A stretch of 64,000 nt of DNA, from the NCBI GenBank assembly GCA_905116865.2, contig CAJHNH020000558.1, positions 1,115,114-1,179,113 of the forward strand. Direction: 5' to 3'. This document shows, in pieces, positions 56,395-64,000 of the stretch. Every line of letters starts with the position of its first letter. Positions within the stretch are counted from its first letter, which is position 1. The DNA comes from Candidula unifasciata (taxonomy: Eukaryota; Mollusca; Gastropoda; Stylommatophora; Geomitridae). The notes under the pieces are model-generated. The model saw only the letters and a list, made by a program, of their open reading frames with translations, did not search any database and had not been told where the DNA came from. Made by a program: the position numbers and the translations under genes.

Positions 56395-56778
56395 TTATGA
56401 CCGGACATTGGGTCTCTTCCTGCGTCCAAACCCAGCGACAACTTTCACAAAGCCTCTCTTGTACTGCATGCGCGCTTGGCACGGCCAGTTCTTCTCTTGT
56501 TTTTCAGCTTCTGGTGTCTGTCCGCGGACTTTGCCGGCACTGGCCAAGGTACCGTGGACATTGCCTCCAAGCAATCTGAGTTCAATGCTCAGAGTTGACT
56601 TATCTCTCAAAGCAGCCAGCTGCCATTCATCTTCCAGGAGCTGGCCTTCAAAGACCACCGTCATCTGCTCCTTGGGCAGAAACTCATTGTCTGGCACTAG
56701 AGCCTTCCCATCTCCAACAGTCTTCTGCTGGCTCAAATCTAAGGTGTAGGTCTGAAATGATCTCACAAAGAGGGGCAT
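56395..56778 (-). pseudogene. FAU-like: intronless retrocopy of FAU (ubiquitin-like domain + ribosomal protein S30)
   Basis: From [14 protein letters not shown] to a TAA stop this is 127 codons with no intron, close to the roughly 133 residues of animal FAU. Residues 1-72 form the ubiquitin-like domain ([14 protein letters not shown]), ending in the processing Gly-Gly (LRLLGG). S30 then begins [17 protein letters not shown] and ends [19 protein letters not shown]. In the parent, FAU is cleaved after GG to release S30 of the 40S subunit. The frame is intact, but the Lys-rich KKKKKTGRAKRR block of S30 is reduced to NWPCQA, and an AATAAA plus A-run follows the stop: features of a processed retrocopy. 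A 64-bp tandem duplication covers its start. It could be a decaying pseudogene or, less likely, an expressed retrogene. Confidence 0.85.
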
Positions 56779-56886
56779 CCTGAATGATGTGTCTCTCAAG
56801 CATACCGTAACCGTTCAGCGGTGATCTCACAAAGAGGGGCATCCTGAATGATGTGTCTCTCAAGCATACTGTTACCGTTCAGTGGT
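56759..56886. repeat. 64-bp tandem duplication over the retrocopy start
   Basis: GATCTCACAAAGAGGGGCAT begins at 56759 and again at 56823; the copies differ at a few bases. The repeat carries the first codons (MPLFVRS) a second time upstream. Confidence 0.95.
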
Positions 56887-56889
56887 GCA

Positions 56890-57255
56890 AGGCTTGAGAA
56901 GAACCATATGTTAAGGTTATCACTATTTGGATTTTTTTTCGTTGTGCATACAAACGTATGTTTTTGTATTCTGCGATTTTATGAGTTTAAGGGTCAGGTT
57001 ATATAGTTCTCTTACGCCAGCCTAGTGAGCCAGTAAAATTGTTGGGCATGCTAGTAAAAATGGCTCGACTAGCTACTTTTGGCTCCCGGGCCATAATAAT
57101 ACCCCTGACTACGTATATCACCAATGTAAAACATTATTCAGCTATCAAACAAACCATCACACCAGATCGTTATGTCATGACGCATATACTGTGTATAACG
57201 TATATCAACCCGTTAAGTTGATGTGGAAAGAGATAATAATTCTGTGTCTGGGAAT
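56890..57255. other. intron sequence, unassigned
   Basis: Leads to the acceptor of the transmembrane exon. Nothing else recognised. Confidence 0.4.
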
Positions 57256-57262
57256 ATTTCAG

Positions 57263-57378
57263 GGGCGGAGGCACTCACCAACAACTCAGATATTATTGGC
57301 ATAGCCGTGGCAGGATGTGCCAGCTTCGTCCTCCTGACACTTGTTATTAGCATGCTGATCGCTTCCTGTAACTGGCAA
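57263..57378 (+). CDS. transmembrane exon of a single-pass membrane protein
   Basis: The acceptor is TATTTCAG and the likely donor CAA|GTATAG. Entered in phase 1 (x-GG) it is open for 38 codons: AEALTNNSDIIGIAVAG, CASFVLLTLVISMLIAS, CNWQ. An N-glycosylation sequon (NNS) precedes a hydrophobic helix of about 23 residues, followed by juxtamembrane Cys. In an unspliced reading it stops at once after QV, so a short tail ending here is also possible. The phase and orientation match the signal-peptide exon at 35276, which supports one type I membrane protein. No ligand-binding domain can be seen, so the function is unknown. Confidence 0.5.
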
Positions 57379-57379
57379 G

Positions 57380-57645
57380 TATAGTTTGTATCCGCAGTTG
57401 TGGCTCGCCTCTGGTTGCTGCTTGTTGACTTACTTAATTGCTTAGTCAATAGCCTTCTACCCTGGAGTGTAGAGGTTTGCTCGAAAAATCGTTAGGCTTC
57501 TGTATCCGCAGTTTTAGAATTATCTTGGTTCCATTGAAGTCATCTGACAGTTAGTAACTGTAGGATGACATCTTCCAAGCGAACCTTGGGTCTTTTTGGT
57601 CCCTGGTTCCCTGGTTCTCTTGATGCGTTTTCTTGTGTATACATA
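57380..57645. other. unassigned
   Basis: TTTGTATCCGCAGTT recurs at 57386 and 57501, a minor direct repeat. No exon. Confidence 0.4.
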
Positions 57646-57647
57646 AA

Positions 57648-57862
57648 AACATAAGAAGAAGAAGAAGCAGAAGAAGAAGAAGAAGAAGAAGAAGAAGAAG
57701 AAGAAGAAGAAGAAGAAGAAGAAGAAGAAGAAGAAGACGAAGACGAAGAAGAAGAAGAAGAAGAAGAAGAAGAAGAAGAAGAAGAAGAAGAAGAAGAAGA
57801 AGAAGAAGAAGAAGAAGAAGAAGAAGAAGAAAAAGAAGAAGAAAAAGAAGAAGACGATGAAA
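57648..57862. repeat. (GAA)n array
   Basis: About 70 triplets with two GAC variants near 57737. Confidence 0.97.
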
Positions 57863-57940
57863 TTGATTATCTGATTCTTTATTTCCAACGACATTTATCC
57901 TGCGTCGACATCGATACAGGTAATTTATTATACTTCCGCT

Positions 57941-57941
<1 letters not shown>

Positions 57942-57974
<33 letters not shown>

Positions 57975-57997
57975 CGTGTGTTTTGTGTGTGTGTGTG

Positions 57998-58031
<34 letters not shown>
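57942..58031. repeat. (GT)n microsatellite
   Basis: Interrupted GT with TTTTGTG steps. Confidence 0.97.
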
Positions 58032-58044
58032 ACCACGGCGGATT

Positions 58045-58185
58045 GGTAAGAATAGTAGCAGAAGGCATGGTGCCAGGAAAGAAGGACAATTGCTGACCAG
58101 CATGAAGATGGACATTGGATATAAGTAACATTGGATAGGAAAGTACACAAGGAGGGAGATTTGGTGAAATACCGAGTTAACAGCC
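58045..58185 (+). mobile_element. LINE C-terminus shred
   Basis: GGCATGGTGCCAGGAAAGAAGG and AAGATGGACATTGGATATAAG follow 41918-41980. Confidence 0.55.
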
Positions 58186-58284
58186 CCGAACTCTCCAACC
58201 CCTTTTCAGTCCTCCCGCCTTTTCAGCCCTCCCCTCAAGCTGGCTGTCTGAGTGACGTTTAACCACACCATGAAAGCACAAGAA

Positions 58285-58378
58285 GCGACAAATACCGGAT
58301 GACACAAAGTGGCATCATTCGGATGAGAATCACCCCGGCACAAGTCCCAGAAACCGCGTTCAGCCATTAGGATTTATT
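58285..58378 (-). repeat. R5, partial copy
   Basis: GACACAAAGTGGCATCATTC to CCGCGTTCAGCCATTAGG is the reverse of the R5 3' part. Confidence 0.7.
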
Positions 58379-58504
58379 AGGCTCCCCAACGACAGCCGTT
58401 GTGAGGCTTTAAAAAATACGTTCCAAATTAGGACGGGTTTTAATAATCTCAAGCAGTAATGATACTGCGTTCTGATACTTCTCTTCAATATATACATGTT
58501 TGGG

Positions 58505-58895
58505 GCTGGAACAACGGATTAACATAATGGCACACAGGTAGTATCCTATAAGTGCTCCGTTCTTCTTTTAACTCAAGTCTGAGTCCGAAGAAGCACAGTG
58601 CACAGGCTCTGTAGCACCGGTGAAGTTCCTGAAATACTTTGGGTAGATTTTTAATTCCAGATTTTTCCTGGGCAGCGCCGTTAGGCTACTTTTTACAATT
58701 TCAAACTGCCAAGTGATTTTTAACGTGTTCAACAATGCACATAGGCGTCCGATCTCATTACCCAGAGACCAGGAGGAATTGCTAGAAGTTCAAGTCCAAG
58801 TGAAAATCTCCAAGCCCTTGTCGGGGATTTAGCCCGGAATCTCCAGCACTCGAGGCGGACAAGACTCGAGATCACGCAGCCTTTTTTTCAATATA
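58505..58895 (-). repeat. SINE family S4
   Basis: TTTGGGTAGATTTTTAATTCC, GGCGTCCGATCTCATTACCC and, at the head side, CCCTTGTCGGGGATTTAGC then TCGAGATCACGCAGC: the reverse of the copy at 14685. Confidence 0.75.
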
Positions 58896-58943
58896 TACAT
58901 GAGAATACACAAGTTTACGCATTTCTGTTGCTGACTTGTACAG

Positions 58944-59110
58944 GGGCACCTGGTTCAGGAATTGGATGAGACAACAAGGGAAGGTTCGAATGCCAGAGGC
59001 TTATTTTAAGCAGAAGAGGGGACTAACTCAACAAAGATTGATATCAGCTTCTCCTAGAGTCGCAGTACACCAGGTGAATGGACATGTTCCACGCCCAGCC
59101 GTTGATAGAG
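58944..59110 (+). CDS. internal exon, protein unidentified
   Basis: The acceptor is GACTTGTACAG, the donor AGAG|GTAAGC. Only one frame is open (entry phase 2): GTWFRNWMRQQGKVRMPEAY, FKQKRGLTQQRLISASPRVA, VHQVNGHVPRPAVDRG, exit phase 1. The product is strongly basic (many Arg, Lys, Gln), as in a cytoplasmic or nuclear disordered tail. It lies 1.6 kb after the transmembrane exon on the same strand and might be its cytoplasmic part, but the phases (0 out, 2 in) require another exon between. It may instead belong to a separate gene. Confidence 0.5.
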
Positions 59111-59183
59111 GTAAGCAGACAATTAAATTATATTATATGATATACATACAATATAAATATAATAAAACACGTCATTGTTAATA

Positions 59184-60119
59184 CAATGTCTGATAATTAA
59201 GTAATGGGACTGGTTTTATTATGGCGAAGATAAAAATGTCATCTATGAAGCAAAGCATGAAATCTAAAGAAGCAACATTTATCTATGATCTGGCAACATT
59301 TCATCGCCGCTCGATAAGCGGACAACAAACAAGCCACCATTTTGTTGACCTAGTCAGATATGCATTGTTACGTAATCAGCACGGAACAAAAAGCTACAAT
59401 TAAATTCTGTTTAAAACTCAGAAAAAAAGCGACATTGAAACAGTTGAATTGGTGCAACAAGTTTATGGGGGATAATTGTTTATCTCGTGCACACATTTTC
59501 AGGTGGTATTCACGATTCAAAAGTGGTGTGGAAAAGATTACTAATGCACCTAGACCTGGACGCCACATTTATGTTTGTAATAATGAACTCATTGCAAAAG
59601 TCAGAGAGCGAATAAAAAAGAGATCATTGTTTTACTGTGAGGATGATGGCAGACGAATCTGGTGGTAATAGAGAGACCATTCATAATATTTTAGTGCAAG
59701 ATTTTGGCAAGAAAACAGTTGCTTGCAGGTTTGTACTACATTCGTTCTCTGGTGATATCAGCGTTTTGAGTACCTAAGAGACATCATCAAAACAAGAATT
59801 TTTGGCCCAAAAACAAGTGTATTCCACCATATTCCCCAGATTTGTTTGCCTGTGATTATTTGCTACTTCCAAAATTAAACTTACGATTGAAAGTACGCTT
59901 CTTTAGCCATATTGATGACATCCAAAGGGCCGTAACATCGACTTTAAGGGACATAACAACAGTAGAACTACAGAGGTCGTTCCAGTGTTTGTTAAATCGT
60001 GACACTTGCTGTATCAGTGCACATGGAGCTCACTTTGAATCAGATAGAGGTTATATCTTCAACTGTTGATTATTTTAATTTGTATGGAATTAGTCTCATT
60101 ACTTCATTGTCGGACCTTG
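59184..60119 (+). mobile_element. dead mariner transposon
   Basis: Inverted ends CAATGTCTGATAATTAAGTA (59184) and the inverse of TACTTCATTGTCGGACCTTG (60119), about 30 bases each, are flanked by TA, the mariner/Tc1 target. Inside, ATIKFCLKLRKKATLKQLNW, DNCLSRAHIFRWYSRFKSG and PRPGRH form the DNA-binding part; after a large deletion PPYSPDLFACDYLLLPKLNL gives the region of the last catalytic Asp, then a normal C-terminus. The two earlier catalytic Asp are missing, and several frameshifts are present, so it cannot move on its own. Confidence 0.9.
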
Positions 60120-60264
60120 TATATTATGTTCAACATACCATAGTATAAATTATTACATATCTTTTAGTGCACTTGGTAATGTATGCAACATAAGAAATAA
60201 TTCTATTTAATACAAACAGTTTTAAAAAAATATATGTTTTCAAATTTGTTTTTTAATTTGTCAG

Positions 60265-60838
60265 TCATAATGATCATCATATGCCGTGCCGGTGAGCGTA
60301 GGCTCTCATGTTTCGCTATCTCACACGATCACAATAATCCCGGATCAGTTCAATGTTTTTATCTCGCCCCATCCATTTAGCCATGCCATCCAGGTATTTT
60401 TCTCTTTGTCTTCTTATTCCATCAATTTTTTCAGTTGTTACCAAATTCAACAAAAAAAAAACATTACTACTCCCATCAAATCAGTGACCTTGATAAGTCT
60501 TCTTTTAGTCCATCCCATGTGGCGCTGGTAGTCAAGTCTATCCACAATCTTCTTCTATCTAATACTTTATATATCCTCTTCATGTCGCTGTTGACACTTA
60601 AGGCATTTAAAAGTGATCTCCATTGCTACATTCCTTCATTTCCCGTTCTGTCTGTCCTTTTCCAGGTTTCCTTAGGTCGTCCACGTCTCTTTTTTCCATC
60701 TGCTGTCCACAGGAGAGCTGATTTTGCCAGAGTGTCACAAGGCATTTTTCAGACATGTCCAAACCATCTTCATCGTCTTACTTTGATAACATTTGCCAGT
60801 GATGCACATTCTGTTTTTTCGTCAGTTCTTCTTCAATC
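60265..60838 (-). mobile_element. LINE ORF2 C-terminus
   Basis: The minus strand reads RRGRPKETWKR, FGHV.KMPCDTL and related fragments, in the LINE C-terminal order. Frames are broken; it abuts a second LINE end. Confidence 0.6.
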
Positions 60839-61140
60839 TCATATACTTTTAATCAATTCTGACACAAATGATCTTCCATGCCATGATGTCAAATTGCCCA
60901 GCATATTCTCTCTCGGTCTCCCTCTGCCTCCTTTCTCCTCCAGATTTTCCGCTATTAAGATGTACTCCAGTTTTCTCCTTCTCATAACATGGCCGAAGAC
61001 TGCAGATTGTCTCCTTTTGATGTGGGCAGTCAGTTCTCTTCTTAAATCAGTTTCTTCCAGGACATCTTCACTGCTCTTTATATCTGTCCATGGTATTCTC
61101 ATCATTCGTCTATAAAACCACATCTTCGTAGCTTCATAAT
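60839..61140 (-). mobile_element. LINE ORF2 C-terminus, second family
   Basis: Open minus-strand frame: MWFYRRMMRIPWTDIKSSED, TDLRRELTAHIKRRQSAV, FGHVMRRRKLEYILI, GGRGRPRENMLGNLTSW. The same family is at 9509 and 20695. Confidence 0.85.
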
Positions 61141-61144
61141 AATT

Positions 61145-61618
61145 TTTTCACAAATAGACCAACTTCCGTTTGTCATGATAGGATTTACATTTTTTTAAAA
61201 GAAATCTCTTTCTCGTTTCTTTTGACAAAGAAAAATTGCATAGAGTATTTGAATAGTCTCATCATCATCTCATGCCTTGCCAGCTGGCGTAGGCGTTCAC
61301 GCATCTTCACAAATCTCGGTCTTTGGTGTTACGGGTCAATTCCACTGATGATATTCCTCCATGCCACTGTCTCAAGCCAGTCTGGTTACGGCTAATAAGT
61401 CAGCCTGCTTCATATTTTGAAATTCATGCTTAAAACCATCCCATTCCACATCATGCATACAACATAAACATGACCGGTGGGGCTAAGAACAGGATATGAC
61501 TGACAACAAATAGGGAAATCAAGTGAATCGATACTGACAGGACTAGAACACTTAACCTCTAATACCATCCCATCAGTGGGCTGATAGCAAAGGTTAGTGA
61601 CGTGATACGTATAAAGAA
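61145..61618. other. mostly unassigned; retroposon-like text at 61265-61400
   Basis: CATGCCTTGCCAGCTGGCGT resembles 60280-60300 (ATGCCGTGCCGGTGAGCGT) and may be another reversed LINE 3' region. Confidence 0.35.
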
Positions 61619-61621
61619 AAT

Positions 61622-61765
61622 AGTAAAGTTCCCTTTTCACGCCTTTAGGCGCAACGGGCATATGGGCAGAGCGTCCCATATTTTTACAGACCATCAGCAC
61701 TCTGTGGGTAATGTGGTCAGCATTACGCCGGCTGTCTTTACTTTCCCAGGACAGCCCATCCTAAT
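61622..61765 (-). repeat. SINE S1, 3' half
   Basis: TTTTCACGCCTTTAGGCGCA, GTGGGTAATGTGGTCAGCATT, GCCGGCTGTCTTTAC. Confidence 0.8.
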
Positions 61766-61769
61766 TCGT

Positions 61770-62125
61770 ATAATCCTAGCTAAAGGCCACGCTAGAATCC
61801 AGCAAGACAGCAACGACGAGAAATGACTGAATGGCCTTCCGCCCCCTTTCCCCTCACCCTTCCCTACCTCTTTCGGATGCACTATGAGTTCAATCCCCAC
61901 CTCATTCCCACAGGGAGCACTTGAGTTCGGTACCCAACATACCACAGCAATACTCATCGCCGAACATTTGGAACTCAAAGCGTGAGCTGGGTGCTCCGGG
62001 TATATGGTATTTGCGTACACCAGAGCCTAACCGGGTTACACACTAACAAATAAGGAAAAGAACCGCTTTGAGGCTCTACCTAATATTTCACACACATATC
62101 CACGACACGACTAAACCGTTCATTT
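61770..62125. other. unassigned
   Basis: No repeat shared with the window and no exon recognised. Confidence 0.4.
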
Positions 62126-62130
62126 TGCAG

Positions 62131-62226
62131 GAAGACAACTATAAGACCACTGTGGTCACACGCGAAATATTTTCACATTTCGGAACTATCCAAAATCAAA
62201 AACTGTTTTCAACATTTTTTGGCAAA
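62131..62226 (+). CDS. candidate 96-nt exon
   Basis: The acceptor is CATTTTGCAG, the donor AAA|GTAAGT. In phase 0 it encodes 32 codons: EDNYKTTVVTREIFSHFG then TIQNQKLFSTFFGK, with no stop. A second frame is also open, so the phase is not certain. Soluble peptide, no family recognised. Its exit phase agrees with the 19-nt candidate at 62773. Confidence 0.4.
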
Positions 62227-62229
62227 GTA

Positions 62230-62765
62230 AGTAGTCCAAATTTTAAAACTATAAATGGTGGTACAAAGGATGTTGTGTAGAAAAAATTGCTCTCCTACGA
62301 AATACTCCTGGCCAAATCAGAGGGAGATATAACCAAGAGGAAACACAAGGAAGAAAAAGGAAAGAAATGCACAGCTAACAAAAGGATGGAGGACGAGTTG
62401 TCTGACTCGGAAAAAAAGCATTAGGCCCAGAGACGGCGCAAAAAAACCAGAAATGTAGTCACGAAAGTAACGTAAATAACCCAGACCACAGATGTAGATG
62501 GAGACTGTTAACAGCCTTGGCTAGCATGCAGCAGTCTGAAAGGGGTCGACCTTTTAATTTTTTTCTTACAAGGAATCGGAATCGGAATATTTTGAAAGAA
62601 ACCGTTTTGAGAAAATATGTCGGGTTTTATTTATAGTAAGTCAGTTTTATAAATATTTACTTTTACAGTTCAATCCATGGTATAAAAAAATTACATAGTT
62701 TTTTCGTGTGAAAAACAAAAATTTAAATAAAATATCAATAATTTGCATTCTCTTTTTCCTTCCTA
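62230..62765. other. probable intron
   Basis: AT-rich sequence between two candidate exons; its last 30 bases are pyrimidine-rich. Confidence 0.3.
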
Positions 62766-62772
62766 ATTACAG

Positions 62773-62791
62773 AAACATTGGTACAGGGCTG
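62773..62791 (+). CDS. candidate 19-nt micro-exon
   Basis: A strong pyrimidine tract (TTCTCTTTTTCCTTCC) and TTACAG come before; GTAAGT follows. In phase 0, as left by the 62131 exon, it reads KHWYRA(G). Short size makes chance possible, but both splice signals are near consensus. Confidence 0.3.
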
Positions 62792-62799
62792 GTAAGTAG

Positions 62800-63315
62800 T
62801 TATGTGTGTATGTGCTTGTGTGAGAGTGTGAGTGTGCGCGAGTGTAAATTAGAGTAGTTTTAAACACTGTTTAAATATTGTATATTATATTCTTACAAAG
62901 CGACCAGTGTTTGACCCTCTTCCAACCCCCCGGAAAAAAATATGATATTTTAACACAGAAGACACAAACGAAAGATTGCATGTTCAATTGTTCGGCATAG
63001 TTTACTGTATCTCATCAGGTGCATGCTGGTAAAGTAAATTCAGTAAAGCAAACTGCAATTTGTTTCTGCTTGTGTTCTCTTTGTTTAAATTAAGAATCGA
63101 GATACAAAGAATTTAAATATTTTTTTTTTTTAAACCTAAATATCTACTTTAAAGCTAGAGGGTACTGGCACTTCAGTTTAAATTCAGCCCAAACAAAGGA
63201 AGTCCAGGAGTTCCAGAGATGGTTCAAACACATCACGTGACATCAGGGTGTTTTTTTTTTTGCGTTTTTTTTCCGGTTTTCTTTATATAAGGTGTTTTGA
63301 GAACCCTAAGCCTAC
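62800..63315. other. unassigned AT-rich interval
   Basis: GT-rich patch at 62800-62840 and T runs; nothing else seen. Confidence 0.4.
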
Positions 63316-63319
63316 ATAT

Positions 63320-63482
63320 GGTCCCCATATGGGACGCAGTTTTTAAGAAATATTATTTTTAAAACCCCACCCCAGCTGTCGTATTGGGCCCTAATGCAAC
63401 CTAAAGGTTGAACATGGTTTTTGGGGTTTTCGCCCTTGGGATTCTCGTCAGAATGGTGGCACTTTGTGTCGCCGTCCTAAAG
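63320..63482 (+). repeat. R5, most diverged copy
   Basis: GTCCCCATATGGGACGCAGT, then AAACCCCACCCCAGCTG, GGTTGAACATGGTTTTTGGG and ATGGTGGCACTTTGTGTC follow the R5 order with many changes. Confidence 0.6.
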
Positions 63483-63496
63483 AAATTATTTACACT

Positions 63497-63532
63497 ATAA
63501 TAATAATAATATTTATTATTATTATTATTATC
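63497..63532. repeat. (TAA)n/(TTA)n palindromic microsatellite
   Basis: TAATAATAATATTTATTATTATT forms a small inverted repeat. Confidence 0.85.
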
Positions 63533-63539
63533 ATTATCA

Positions 63540-63865
63540 TCGTCATTGTTGTGTGCTGAATGGCAAATATATGAGATAACATATTTAAAATAAGGTTAAA
63601 TTTTGAATAAATAATCTAGAAGAGACCATCTGTACATTGTTGAGGCGGGTCGGGGCGAGTACTTAACCCCCTCCAAATTTTCTAGAGGTGGAAGGGAGAG
63701 AGGCTCAGCCCTCTAAACGATTGCTGACGGGGCCCAAAGGTCTGACCTTAACCCTTTCAGTCCTAAGTAAAATCTGTTTATGTGACTGAATTTACCCTTA
63801 CACACCTCTACAAATCATAAGGTTAAAGGTTAAAGTTACTGTCAGTATTTCTTCTTTCTTATTTC
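63540..63865. other. unassigned
   Basis: No exon or shared repeat recognised. Confidence 0.4.
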
Positions 63866-63867
63866 TC

Positions 63868-64000
63868 TGCCTTTCTAGCCCTCAAGGGAGCACAGGCCCT
63901 CAGCCAACTCACGCCAAGTTGTTCTATCCTTCGCTATCGCATGCAGCTTTCCCCAAGTCCTCGCCATCATTTTAACTTCACCCTCTAGCTCCTATTCTCA
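63868..64000 (-). mobile_element. LINE ORF2 extreme C-terminus
   Basis: The minus strand reads KMMARTWGKLHAIAKDRTTW then RELAEGLCSLEG and a stop. It continues beyond the window edge. Confidence 0.75.

Noticed and set aside
59221..59668. Host gene with a helix-turn-helix domain
   Set aside because: Lies between mariner inverted ends and matches a mariner transposase N-terminus.

Overview
This is a gene-poor, repeat-rich stretch of an animal nuclear genome. Introns with GT/AG borders, tRNA-derived SINEs, several non-LTR retrotransposon (LINE) families, a mariner, hAT-like elements and very long microsatellites rule out bacteria, archaea and organelles. The style of the repeats suggests a lophotrochozoan, perhaps a gastropod mollusc, but nothing here fixes the species. 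All homology calls were made by eye, so repeat edges are approximate (usually within 10-30 bases), except where a target-site duplication fixes them.

Layout. 0-9 kb: LINE relics, one well-supported minus-strand first exon (4613-4897), a candidate 29-nt micro-exon (2963-2991), and two interspersed repeat families called R4 and R5 here. 9-16 kb: LINE ends, SINEs, a 61-bp minisatellite and a foldback MITE. 16.5-17.5 kb: a 1,029-bp inverted-repeat transposon with an 8-bp target duplication and telomere-like arrays inside. 18-22.3 kb: three consecutive plus-strand exons in compatible phase (18096-18374, 20232-20384, 22113-22314), the best evidence for a multi-exon protein gene. 22-35 kb: SINEs, a 50-bp minisatellite, a hAT-like element with perfect 8-bp duplications that was hit by a LINE (27880-28464), and a GAA array. 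35.28 kb: a signal-peptide first exon. 37-45 kb: SINE-linked minisatellites, a GAA array, and a 5.9-kb region bounded by matching termini and an identical 8-bp duplication (39288-45180). 46-54 kb: GACA, TA and GT microsatellites and SINEs. 56.4 kb: an intronless, polyadenylated retrocopy of the FAU (ubiquitin-like/ribosomal protein S30) mRNA. 57.3 kb: a transmembrane exon whose entry phase fits the signal-peptide exon 22 kb upstream. 58.9-62.8 kb: three more plausible exons plus a dead mariner. 62.8-64 kb: mostly AT-rich sequence ending in a LINE 3' fragment.

Putting it together. The window probably holds introns and a few exons of two to four plus-strand genes (an unidentified soluble protein near 18-22 kb; a single-pass membrane protein starting at 35.28 kb; exons of uncertain ownership at 59-63 kb) and the 5' end of one minus-strand gene at 4.9 kb. 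Everything else is transposon debris and satellites grown from it. Two mechanisms recur: (GAA)n arrays growing from LINE 3' tails, and minisatellites abutting SINE heads or tails. I did not find a complete intact gene, an rRNA, a CRISPR array or a functional tRNA.
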